The position numbers and the translations under genes were made by a program. Below are positions 1 to 6,921 of a stretch of 12,866 bases of DNA, piece after piece. Position 1 is the stretch's first letter. The number at the start of each line of letters is the position of its first letter. The notes beneath the pieces were generated by a model that ran no database searches, had not been told where the DNA came from, and worked only from the letters and a program-made list of their open reading frames with translations. Source of the DNA: DASWRT01 sp036403035 (GTDB lineage Bacteria; Pseudomonadota; Alphaproteobacteria; ATCC43930; CGMCC-115725); contig DASWRT010000443.1 in NCBI GenBank assembly GCA_036403035.1, positions 1-12,866 on the forward strand. Reading direction: 5' to 3'.

Positions 1-725
1 GCCGCTGCCCGGCGGCGGACTTCGTTCGCCGCGAGATGGGCCTGCCGCGTCGGTTCGGGCAGGCGGTAGCCACGGACCGTCCGCATCACCCAATCGGCCG
101 CGCTCTCCAGCGAGACGCGATGGCCGACCGAGACATAGACCGGGTTGACCCTGCGCTTCGTGCGCAGCACCAGCCCGACGGTCCGGCCGCGCCAGACGAG
201 CGGCACGCCGTCGCCCGGCTCGGGGCCGAGCGGCTCGGCGGGCTTGCCGACGAGGATCGACTTCGCGACGCCGATCGTCGGCCGGTCGAGGAGCACGCCG
301 AGATGGGATGCGATGCCGAGTCCGCGCGGGTGGCTCATTCCGTGCCCGTCGACGAAGATCAGGTCGGGCGCATCGGCGGCGGAGAGCGTACGGAACGCCT
401 CGACCAGCGCCGGGATCTCACGGAACCCGAGAAAGCCGGGCACATAGGGAAAGGTGCTGCGGACCGTCGCGTCCGCCCGCGCCGACACGCCGAGCGCCGG
501 CAGCGACATCGTCACGACGGCGGCATGGATCATGCCGTCCGGGTCGCGCGGCTGGTGGCTGATGTCGACGCCGGCGATCCGCTCGATCGCCCGGCCGCGG
601 AAATCGTCGTCGTCGGCGACGCGCGACGCCAGCTCGCGCTGCACGTCGGCGGCCTCGCCGAGCGATGCCGGATGCAGCCATGCGGCGGGGAACGATCCAT
701 CCGATGAAGCGGCATCCGGCGGCAT
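1..725 (-). CDS. nfi: Endonuclease V (deoxyinosine 3' endonuclease), 3'-partial
   Basis: This enzyme nicks DNA on the 3' side of deoxyinosine, starting repair of deaminated adenine in the cytoplasm. The reading frame was translated by hand and has no stop before the window edge: 241 codons plus two bases. The family usually has about 220-240 residues, so only the last few codons should be missing. Visible family motifs, in order: GVDIS (about 52-56, first catalytic Asp at 54), PYVPGFLGFRE (93-103, Glu at 103), DLIFVDGHG (121-129, Asp at 126), HPRGLGIASHLGV (132-144), IGVAKS (151-156, Lys at 155), PVYVSVGHRVSLE (195-207) and LPEPTRQAH (222-230). The ATG at 725 is chosen because it precedes the conserved region and follows the upstream response regulator stop by 25 bases; no strong Shine-Dalgarno sequence is seen, so the exact start is uncertain. 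Probably co-transcribed with the response regulator. Family assignment is secure. Confidence 0.93.
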   Translation of the reverse strand, partial: MPPDAASSDGSFPAAWLHPASLGEAADVQRELASRVADDDDFRGRAIERIAGVDISHQPRDPDGMIHAAVVTMSLPALGVSARADATVRSTFPYVPGFLGFREIPALVEAFRTLSAADAPDLIFVDGHGMSHPRGLGIASHLGVLLDRPTIGVAKSILVGKPAEPLGPEPGDGVPLVWRGRTVGLVLRTKRRVNPVYVSVGHRVSLESAADWVMRTVRGYRLPEPTRQAHLAANEVRRRAA

Positions 726-750
726 CGGCGATGATCGGACGGACCGGCGC

Positions 751-1122
751 CTATGCGACGCCGTAGGCCGCACGGAGCACGCGGCGGACCTGCCCGCGGA
801 TCTCGGCGGGATCGTGCGGCTTGCGCAGGGAAGGATATGGCAGGGCCTTGAGACGCTCCTCGGCGTCCGCGGCGCGGCTCGTCAGGACGACCGGCACCTC
901 GCGCGCCGCGAGATAGGACGCCAGCTCGACGCCGTCGATCCAGCCCGGCAGCGTCAGCTCGACGATCGCAAGATCCGCGCGCTCGCCGTGGAGCGTCGTC
1001 ATAGCGCCTGCCGCGTCGGCGACGCGCCGCACGCGGTGCCCGTCGCTGTCCAGCGCCGATGCCAGGGCGTCCGCCTCCGGATAGGAGTCGACCACGAGAA
1101 TGCGCGCGCCAGTGCGGGACAT
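751..1122 (-). CDS. Stand-alone response regulator receiver domain with Glu at the phospho-acceptor position
   Basis: A 123-residue protein made of one CheY-like receiver domain and no output domain. Strand beta1 is RILVVD (7-12, acidic Asp 12), beta3 is LAIVELTLPG (51-60), the conserved Thr is in VVLTS (Thr 81) and the conserved Lys is in LRKP (Lys 101). The residue where Asp is normally phosphorylated is Glu 55 (GAG at 960-958), and only one acidic residue follows beta1 (VVDS rather than VVDD). The family normally relays phosphate from a histidine kinase; Glu often mimics the phosphorylated state, so this protein may be permanently active or act by binding. That is inference. The ATG at 1122 is chosen because AAAGG lies about 10 bases upstream and the domain starts here; the frame stays open upstream to 1311, but that extension does not resemble a protein domain. 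nfi follows 25 bases downstream. No kinase is in the window. Confidence 0.82.
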   Translation of the reverse strand: MSRTGARILVVDSYPEADALASALDSDGHRVRRVADAAGAMTTLHGERADLAIVELTLPGWIDGVELASYLAAREVPVVLTSRAADAEERLKALPYPSLRKPHDPAEIRGQVRRVLRAAYGVA

Positions 1123-1147
1123 GCGTTCCAACCTTTTCCGAAACCCG

Positions 1148-1167
1148 ATCGTCTTCCGGAAAACGAT
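1148..1167. repeat. 20-bp near-perfect palindrome between divergent genes
   Basis: ATCGTCTTCC (1148-1157) is followed directly by GGAAAACGAT (1158-1167). The two halves pair with one mismatch and the core is TTCCGGAA. A perfect 12-bp palindrome, CGATGCGCATCG, overlaps the end (1164-1175), and CCGAT-4-ATCGG follows at 1190-1203. The cluster lies in the 187-bp spacer between the divergent response regulator and ferritin-like genes. It could be an operator for a dimeric regulator. It also resembles the TTTTCCGGAAAA-type short dispersed repeats I associate with Rhizobiales genomes. The sequence alone cannot separate these. Confidence 0.4.
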
Positions 1168-1309
1168 GCGCATCGGGCCGAAGTTCAGACCGATGCGGAT
1201 CGGCTCCGGCGCGCACGCACGCGCACCTCCGGTTTCGCGGCGGCGGGACATTCGCCGCCGTACGCCGTTCAGCAATTGCCGTTCGAGAAGATGCACGTGA
1301 GTGGACGAC

Positions 1310-2089
1310 ATGACCCAGCAGGACCCTATCAGTCACCTGGTCACCCTGGCGCAGCTCGATATCGACGCCGCGCGCGCCTATGTGCAGGCGGTCGACGCCA
1401 TCGACATCCCGTCGATCCGCGACCGGCTCGACGATTTTCGCCAGGACCATGAGCGCCATGTGCGCGAACTCTCGGAGGTGATCCGCTGGATGGGCGGCGA
1501 GCCGCCCGAGCGGGCGCCCGACGTGAAGGGCTTCTTCATCGCAGGCTACACCGCGATCCGCAGCACGATGGGGATCGCTGGCGCGCTTCGTGCGATGAAG
1601 ACGAACGAGATGATGACGAACGCGATCTACGAGCGCGCCCTGGCGATCGACCTGCCGGACGACGTCCGAGGGCTGATCGAGCGCAACCGCGAGGACGAGC
1701 GCCGCCACCTCGCCTATATCGAGTCGGTGCTGGAAGACCGCGCCTGGCAGTATGACGGCGGGCGGAGCCGCATGCTGCCCGACGCCGGGCAACTCTTCCC
1801 GCTGGCGGTCGGCGGCTTCCTGGTCGCCAATGCGCTGGTGCGGCGCACTGCGGGCGCGATCGCGGGCGGTTTGGTGGGTGCGGCGCTCCTCGCCGTCGCG
1901 ACGCAGTCCGGCGTCAATCCGGGCGGCTACCTGCCGCGCTCGACCGGTCCGCGCTCGGCCGCGGGCGCGCGCCGCGGCCGCGACGCCGTCGAGCGCGCCC
2001 GCGAGGGGTGGGAGCAGGGGCACGCCGGAACCAACCCGCCGGCTCCCTCGGCAGCAGCACGGCACGGCATCGGCGGGACGCTGCACTGA
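1310..2089 (+). CDS. Ferritin-like four-helix protein (DUF2383-like) with hydrophobic C-terminal segment
   Basis: 259 residues. The first ~145 are predicted amphipathic helices like the ferritin-like proteins of the DUF2383/PA2169 type: helix 1 (7-30), helix 2 (35-61, with DHERH at 46-50), helix 3 (about 86-112, with NEMM and YER) and helix 4 (about 117-143, with EDERRH; Glu 130 and His 133 form an ExxH pair). Such bundles can hold a di-iron site, but helix 2 has HERH rather than a clean ExxH, so metal binding is not certain. Residues 162-200 form a Gly/Ala-rich hydrophobic stretch (FPLAVGGFLVANALV, then AGAIAGGLVGAALLAVA) that may be one or two membrane segments. The tail from 205 is Arg/Ala/Gly/Pro-rich and probably disordered. 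The ATG at 1310 is preceded by GAGTGGA at a good distance; an in-frame GTG at 1301 is the alternative. No partner gene is evident. The likely role is stress or metal related, but this is inferred from fold only. Confidence 0.68.
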   Translation: MTQQDPISHLVTLAQLDIDAARAYVQAVDAIDIPSIRDRLDDFRQDHERHVRELSEVIRWMGGEPPERAPDVKGFFIAGYTAIRSTMGIAGALRAMKTNEMMTNAIYERALAIDLPDDVRGLIERNREDERRHLAYIESVLEDRAWQYDGGRSRMLPDAGQLFPLAVGGFLVANALVRRTAGAIAGGLVGAALLAVATQSGVNPGGYLPRSTGPRSAAGARRGRDAVERAREGWEQGHAGTNPPAPSAAARHGIGGTLH

Positions 2090-2128
2090 CGCCGCCGCCC
2101 ATGCGTGCGGGCCGCTGCCGCCGCGTGC

Positions 2129-2146
2129 CGTGGCATCGGTGCCACG
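2129..2146 (+). terminator. Weak terminator-like hairpin after the ferritin-like gene
   Basis: CGTGGC (2129-2134), a six-base loop and GCCACG (2141-2146) form a 6-bp stem about 40 bases after the stop codon. A short T run (TTTT, 2157-2160) follows only after a gap of about ten bases, so it is a poor intrinsic terminator. Position is the main support. Confidence 0.25.
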
Positions 2147-2630
2147 TTAGTCGCGGTTTTCGCGGGCTATCCTCACAAAATTGACGCAATCGGACTCCGG
2201 TTTCGACACATCTTGCAGTATTGTTATCCTCCTGCGCCGGGCAGCTTGCGGTTCCCGGCGCCGGTTGCAGGTTTATGGGCGGTCCGTTGCACCCCCGCTA
2301 CGGATCCGCGCCGAGAACGGTGGGGTGCTTGCGGATGTGGCAAGGCGGCTTCCTCGCTTGGCATACTGCGGCTGACGGCGCGGAGCATGGCTGCGATGCT
2401 GCGCCGGTACGGGAGATTGCATTGCCGCACGGCACTCCCGATCTGAAGCTCCATCTCGACGGCCCTGCCGACATCATCGGACCGGCGGACGGGAGCCGCA
2501 GGCTGGTGCGGCGCCTCGCTCCGGTGATCGCGCGGAACCGACCGGTTGCCTGCCGCGCGATCGGCGGGGAAGGGCGGAGAGCCGGCGGCGGACACGCAGG
2601 GGCATGTGAGGGATTGACCGGAGCCCACCA
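2147..2630. other. Intergenic region without a convincing gene; possible promoter at its left end
   Basis: No frame on either strand gives a recognisable protein. Positions 2160-2240 are more AT-rich than the surroundings and contain TCGACA, 16 bases, TATCCT (about 2205-2232), a weak sigma-70-like pair that could drive the outer-membrane gene with a leader of about 400 bases. One plus-strand frame (2221-2634, TTG start) stays open and its stop overlaps the TTG start of the next gene as TTGA. That is an arrangement typical of translational coupling, but the product (137 residues, rich in Gly, Ala and Arg) resembles nothing I know. I treat it as probably non-coding. Confidence 0.4.
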
Positions 2631-3377
2631 TTGAGCCTGCAGCGACCGATGCATCCAGCGATGAAGCCGGCATGCCGCAGTCGCCGCCGCGCGACGATGG
2701 CATGCGCTGCCGCTGCGGCCGTCTGGGGCGCCGCCGCCGTTCTGTTCGCCGGCATGGCCGCGCCGCCGGCCGCCGCCGCGGGTCTTTACTTGCGCAGCGA
2801 CGATTCAGGTGCGCTGTCCGCCGCTCCGCCGGTTCCCTCGGATTTGTCCGCCGGGCCGATCGGCGCCTATCTGCGCGGCGATTTCGGCTCGCCGGGCATC
2901 CTTGCCGGCACGGCCGGATACCGCTTCTCGCCGCTGCTGCGCGGCGACATCAATTTCCTCTACCGTCCGGGGCTGGGCCTCCGCGACGATCCACTCGCCG
3001 CCACGCCGTCGGGCCGCAGCGGCACGGCTTCGGCCGGCGGCCTGATCAGCACACAGCTCGACATCGGCGGGTTCGTGCCGCAGATGCTCGCACCTTACGG
3101 GCCGTTCGTCGGGGCCGGCATCGGCTACGCGCGCAGCTACGCCGACACGATGGCGGTGACCGCGCCGGCTCTCGCGCCGCTGGCGCAGCCGGGCGACCTC
3201 AGCACCGGCCCGGCGCTGATGCTGACCGCCGAAACCGGCATCACCGTCACCCCGTCGGTCACGCTCGGTCTCGGCTACAAGTTCATCGATGTCGGCGACG
3301 CCCGCACCGGCCCGTCCGCGGCCGGCGGCGGCTTGCGTGCGCACGAGTTCACGCTGGGCGTCCGCGTCGGGTTCTGA
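2631..3377 (+). CDS. Small outer-membrane beta-barrel protein
   Basis: A 248-residue secreted protein, probably an 8-stranded Opa/OmpA-like barrel in the outer membrane. The N-terminus has an Arg-rich stretch (RSRRR, 16-20), then a long Ala-rich hydrophobic segment ending in PAAAAG, a typical signal peptidase I site near residue 50. The mature part alternates polar and hydrophobic residues in strand-like runs (for example GAYLRGDFG, AGTAGYRF, VGAGIGYARSY, VTLGLGYKFIDVG) separated by Gly/Pro-rich loops. The last residue is Phe in EFTLGVRVGF, the classic C-terminal signal read by the BAM complex. The TTG at 2631 has GGAG seven bases upstream; ATG at 2649 or 2661 are good alternatives, and starting there would give a signal peptide of more normal length. 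Ligand or pore function cannot be told. It converges on the ABC exporter gene. Confidence 0.72.
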   Translation: MSLQRPMHPAMKPACRSRRRATMACAAAAAVWGAAAVLFAGMAAPPAAAAGLYLRSDDSGALSAAPPVPSDLSAGPIGAYLRGDFGSPGILAGTAGYRFSPLLRGDINFLYRPGLGLRDDPLAATPSGRSGTASAGGLISTQLDIGGFVPQMLAPYGPFVGAGIGYARSYADTMAVTAPALAPLAQPGDLSTGPALMLTAETGITVTPSVTLGLGYKFIDVGDARTGPSAAGGGLRAHEFTLGVRVGF

Positions 3378-3394
3378 TGCGGATCGAACCGCCA

Positions 3395-3429
3395 AGGCGC
3401 CAAGAGCACCAAGTTCATTCTTGGCGCCT
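3395..3429. terminator. Strong hairpin between convergent genes, built on a CCAAG repeat
   Basis: AGGCGCCAAGA (3395-3405) pairs perfectly with TCTTGGCGCCT (3419-3429), giving an 11-bp stem with a 13-base loop. It lies 18 bases after the outer-membrane gene and 34 bases after the end of the ABC exporter on the other strand, so it may serve both as a terminator. There is no clean T run on either side, so termination would not be textbook. The left arm and loop carry three CCAAG units (3392-3396, 3400-3404, 3408-3412), eight bases apart. Confidence 0.5.
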
Positions 3430-3462
3430 CGTCGGTTCGGCTTGATCCTTGACCGCCGGGCT

Positions 3463-5241
3463 TCAGGCCGCCACTGCGGTCTCGTCGAACACCAGCCGCG
3501 GCTCCATCGTCACCCGCCCGTCAGCGACGCGCAGCACGCGGTCGGCATTGCGCAGCGTCTCCAGCCGGTGCGCGATGATGAACGTCGTGCGTCCGCGCAT
3601 CAGCCGCTCCAGGCTGTCGACGATCGCCGCTTCGGTGTCGCGGTCGAGCGCGCTCGTCGGCTCGTCGAGGACGAGGATCGGCGCGTCCTTGAGGAAGGCG
3701 CGGGCGAGGGCGATGCGCTGGCGCTCGCCGCCCGAGAGGCGGGCGCCGCCCTCGCCGAGCCGTGTCGCGTAGCCGTCCGGCAGCGCCATGATGAAGTCGT
3801 GCGCGTTCGCCGCCCGCGCCGCCGCGATCACGTCGGCGAGCGGCGCCTCGGGCCGGGCATAGGCGATGTTGTCCGCGACGCTCATCGACAGCAGCATCGA
3901 GTCCTGAGACACCACCGCGAACTGCCGGCGCAGGTCGGCGAGGCGGATGTCGCGAAGGTCAATGCCGTCGAGCAGGATGCTGCCCTGGTCGGGATCGGCC
4001 AGCCGCATCAGCAGATTGACCAGCGTGCTCTTGCCGGCCCCGGTCGGGCCGACGATCCCGACGCAGATCCCGGCCGGGATCTCCAGGTCGACGTTGCGCA
4101 GCACCGCGCCAGCGCCGCCGTTGCCGCGGCCGGGATAGGCGAAGCCGACCGTGCGGAAGGTGACGTCGCCGACGGCGCGGCCGAGTGGGTGGGCGTCGGC
4201 GCGGTCCGCCACCGCCGGCTTCTCGTCGAGCAGGGCGAAGGCCCGTTCGGCGCTGACGATCGCCTGCTGCTGTCCGGCGATGTGCGAGCCGATCGCCTGC
4301 AGCGGTTCGTACAGATGCACCGTGTAGGCGATGACCAGCAGCAGGTCGCCGACCGTCAGCACATGCGACTGCACTTCCACGACGCCGACATAGAGGGTCG
4401 CCATCCCGCCGATCGCGGTCGACAGCGTCATCGCCGCGCCGAGCGCGCCTTCGGCGGCCATCGTGCGCAGCTTCGCCTTGACCATCGACCACGAACCGGC
4501 GCGGAACCGGCCGATCTCCCGCGCTTCCTGGCCGTAGGTCGCGACCAGCCGCACCGCGCCCAGCACTTCCTGCACGATCGCCTGCATCGTGCTTTCCTGC
4601 TGCTTCACGCCATGCCACTTGCCGCGCATCCGGCGCTGGGTCAGATGGATCAGCGCCATCGCCGGCACCGTCGTCGCCAGCGCGATCAGCGCCAGCGGCA
4701 GGTTGATCGACGCCGTGACCCAGAACGTGCCGGCGAGCGAGGCCAGCGACACGATCACCGGGATGAAGCCGTAGAGCGCCGTCCATTGCAGCGCCGGCGC
4801 GTCGTTGTTGATCCGGTACGCGAGGTCCTGCGTCGCCTGGGGACTCGTGGCGCCGGCGGCGACCGCGATGCCGTGGCCGAGCAGCCGGCTGCGGAAGGCG
4901 TGCACCATCCGTTCGCCGACCCACTCGCGGAAGAGCCACTCGCCGGTCCGGTGGATGAGCGTCAGGACGGCGATGGCCGCGGCGAGGCCGAGCGCCGCGG
5001 CCAGGTTGGCCCACGGCGCATTCGCGACAGCCGCCGGCATGAGCGCGGCGAGCGGCGCCGGCAGCGTCTCGCCGCCGAGCACGCTGTCGACGACGATCTT
5101 GAGCGGCACCGGCGCGAGCAGCGCCAGCGGCGCGGCGAGCAAGCCGAGAAAGAGGACGATGCCGAGATGCGGCCAGAAGGCGCGCACTTCGAGGAGCGCC
5201 CGGCCATAGAGGCCGAGAATCGAGGTTTTACCGGTTTTCAT
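3463..5241 (-). CDS. ABC exporter half-transporter (fused membrane and ATPase domains, MsbA/ABCB type)
   Basis: 592 residues, the usual size of a homodimeric type IV (ABCB-like) exporter half that moves lipids, drugs or peptides across the inner membrane using ATP. The membrane domain (about 1-320) has hydrophobic segments near 23-48, 78-97, 154-176, 178-200, 265-287 and 296-312. The ATPase domain follows: Walker A GPTGAGKS (398-405), Q-loop Gln 446 in VVSQDS, signature LSGGERQ (502-508), Walker B ILVLDEPTSALD (522-533, catalytic Glu 527) and switch His 558 in IIAHR. All catalytic residues are present. The start at 5241 (MKTGKT) is chosen because it directly precedes the first membrane helix region; the frame remains open upstream to 5454, but that extension is Arg/Pro-rich and runs through a hairpin. 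No Shine-Dalgarno sequence is obvious at either start. No accessory protein is adjacent and the substrate is unknown. Confidence 0.9.
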   Translation of the reverse strand: MKTGKTSILGLYGRALLEVRAFWPHLGIVLFLGLLAAPLALLAPVPLKIVVDSVLGGETLPAPLAALMPAAVANAPWANLAAALGLAAAIAVLTLIHRTGEWLFREWVGERMVHAFRSRLLGHGIAVAAGATSPQATQDLAYRINNDAPALQWTALYGFIPVIVSLASLAGTFWVTASINLPLALIALATTVPAMALIHLTQRRMRGKWHGVKQQESTMQAIVQEVLGAVRLVATYGQEAREIGRFRAGSWSMVKAKLRTMAAEGALGAAMTLSTAIGGMATLYVGVVEVQSHVLTVGDLLLVIAYTVHLYEPLQAIGSHIAGQQQAIVSAERAFALLDEKPAVADRADAHPLGRAVGDVTFRTVGFAYPGRGNGGAGAVLRNVDLEIPAGICVGIVGPTGAGKSTLVNLLMRLADPDQGSILLDGIDLRDIRLADLRRQFAVVSQDSMLLSMSVADNIAYARPEAPLADVIAAARAANAHDFIMALPDGYATRLGEGGARLSGGERQRIALARAFLKDAPILVLDEPTSALDRDTEAAIVDSLERLMRGRTTFIIAHRLETLRNADRVLRVADGRVTMEPRLVFDETAVAA

Positions 5242-5728
5242 TCTGGGACGCTGCCGTGCGGAAATATTCGTGCAATCCGGCCCGGTGAGGGACTGTCCGG
5301 CCCGACAGGGCCGTTCCGCCCATACAACGGGCGCGGCTGAAAAAACTTCCTGAGGCTTTGCCGTTAATCCCGTGCCGACGCCGCGCCGACGAGCCGGGTC
5401 GGCGTCGGCGGTTTTCGGACTGCACTTGTTGCGGCGCAACGGAGGCCGTATCAACTCTTGCTGTTTATTGCGCCATTATAAATTACGATCTCCGCGCTTT
5501 TTCGTCGTAATGCTTGCGTGTTATTTTCGATAGAACAAACGTCAGTTGTGTCGGCGCGAGTACCTGTCGATATCTTTCGAGAGGACTCAACCGCAGCGGG
5601 TTTGGTCCGCGTGCATCGAGCGGTCGTCAGCCGGAATACTTCGCGCGGCGCCGGCAAGCTGCGCGGGGCTTTGGTGCTCGACCGGCAGCGCCGTTCGGCG
5701 ACAAGGAAAATAAACGGGGGAGGGAATC
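5242..5728. other. Divergent intergenic region with a hairpin and AT-rich core
   Basis: This 487-bp stretch separates the ABC exporter (leftward) from the beta-propeller gene (rightward). I see no gene in it. GCCGACGCCG (5374-5383) and CGGCGTCGGC (5400-5409) form a perfect 10-bp stem with a 16-base loop, followed on the plus strand by GTTTTC. On the minus strand this hairpin would sit in the exporter leader. The AT-rich part (about 5451-5560) contains a perfect TATAAT on the minus strand (5480-5475), but without a good -35 element. A strong Shine-Dalgarno sequence (GGGGGAGGG, about 5714-5722) serves the rightward gene. Confidence 0.45.
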
Positions 5729-6785
5729 ATGAAGAAGGTATCGGCGAGCGTCGCAGCGCTGGCGTCATTGGCGGCACTGTTGGTGACGGCCGCGCCCGCG
5801 GACGCGTGGGAGCGCCCTCCAGCGACGATCTTTGCCGTCCTGCCGGACGGCTCGACGGGTCCCGAAGGCCTTACGGTCGGTTCGGACGGGAACGTCTACG
5901 TGACGACCTTCGGGTTCAACGCCAGCGGTCCGGTCGACGGCAATGGGCGGCTTTTCGTCTTCGGACCGGATGGCCGCCTGCGCCGTCAAGTCGCCATTGC
6001 CGGTTCCAGCGTCCACCTCCTCGGCCTCGCATTCCATCCGACGACGGGAGCCCTGCTGGTCCTGGACTTCGGAAGCGGACAAGTCCTGCGGGTCGATCCG
6101 GCGACCGGGCGTCCTCCGTCTTCATGACGGTGACCGGAAGCTCTGGCCTCACCGCGCTCACCTTCGACAAGGCGGGCAACGTCTACGTGACGGATTCCTT
6201 CCAGGGCATCATCTGGAAAACGGGTTCCGGCGGCGGCGCCGGGACGGCGTTGGTCACCGACGACCTCCTCAAGACTACCGGCGTGCCGCCCTTCGGCGCG
6301 AACGGCATCGAGTTCAACGATGCCGTAGACACGCTGTTCGTCGCGAACACCGGCAACGACACGATCGTGAAGATGCCGGTGGCATCGGACGGCACGCCCG
6401 GGAAGCCCGAAATATTCGTCAATAGCATCAACGGCGCCGACGGGATCGTCTTCGACCGAGACGGCAATCTGTGGTCGCCGCCAATCAGGCTGATGAAATC
6501 GTCGTTATCGATCCGACCGGAAAAGTCATCGCAAAGCTCGGGGATTTCGACGGGGTGGATAAGGACGGCGTGCCGCACGGGCTTCTTTTCCCGGCGAGTC
6601 CGGCGTTCAGCGAGGATGGCGAGTTCCTGTACGTGACCAACCTCGCGCTCGATTTGCGGATCGTCGCCGCGGCCGACGTCGCGGTGGATTCGCCATGGGC
6701 GGCGCAGGTTAGAAGCTACACCGTTTCGAAGATCCGGGCGCGCATCCCGCCAGTTCGCGACGCCGACCACGACGGCGGCGAATAG
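5729..6785 (+). pseudogene. Secreted NHL/SMP-30-like beta-propeller protein, broken by two frameshifts
   Basis: Joined across two frame changes, the region encodes about 352 residues. The start ATG follows a strong GGGGGAGGG. The signal peptide is MKKVSAS plus a hydrophobic core, with a likely cut after ADA (residue 26). Five blade-like repeats are visible, with cores GLTVGSDGNVYVTTFG, LTFDKAGNVYVTDS, GIEFNDAVDTLFVANT, GIVFDRDGNLW and PAFSEDGEFLYVTN, as in NHL-repeat or SMP-30/gluconolactonase-like propellers. Break 1 lies near 6107-6110: restoring one G (GGG to GGGG) gives ATGASSVF instead of a stop at 6127. Break 2 lies near 6468-6470: restoring one G (GG to GGG) gives NLWVAANQADEI. The protein was probably periplasmic or secreted; any lactonase activity is unproven because the metal-binding residues were not identified. 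It is either a recent pseudogene or an intact gene with sequencing errors in G runs. Confidence 0.8.
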
Positions 6786-6887
6786 CTCGTCCGCCTCCTC
6801 GCTCCGTATGGAGAGACGCAACCGGTGTGCCGGCTGCCGCGCGCCCGCGGCATAACGGCACTGCCGGAACGCTTTCCCTTTCCGCAA

Positions 6888-6916
6888 TTGACCGGCCGTC
6901 GGCGTATACCTACAGT
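6888..6916 (+). promoter_or_regulatory. Predicted sigma-70 promoter of the serC-serA unit
   Basis: TTGACC (6888-6893) and TACAGT (6911-6916) are separated by exactly 17 bases. They match the TTGACA/TATAAT consensus at 5 of 6 and 4 of 6 positions. Transcription would start near 6922-6925, just upstream of the folded leader, leaving a 5' untranslated region of about 50 bases before serC. This is a sequence match only. Confidence 0.55.
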
Positions 6917-6921
6917 CGTGA

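Noticed and set aside
1123..1311. N-terminal extension of the response regulator to 1311
   Set aside because: It runs through the palindrome cluster and overlaps the start of the divergent gene; AAAGG supports the start at 1122.
530..2086. 518-residue minus-strand frame across nfi, the response regulator and the ferritin-like gene
   Set aside because: It crosses three recognised genes in the wrong frame and has no recognisable domain.
3289..5340. 683-residue plus-strand open frame opposite the ABC exporter
   Set aside because: The opposite strand has complete ABC motifs; this frame gives Arg/His/Gln-rich low-complexity sequence.
5242..5454. N-terminal extension of the ABC exporter to an upstream start
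   Set aside because: The added residues are Arg/Pro-rich, run through a strong hairpin and do not resemble an exporter N-terminus; the start at 5241 gives normal family length.
5518..6104. Upstream part of the plus-strand frame that carries the middle of the propeller gene
   Set aside because: Only the part after about 6107 reads as propeller sequence; before that, the true frame is the one starting at 5729, after a strong Shine-Dalgarno sequence.
6835..6850. GCCGCG/CGCGGC hairpin between the propeller gene and the serC promoter, considered as a terminator
   Set aside because: A 6-bp stem with no T run following; too weak to call in GC-rich DNA.
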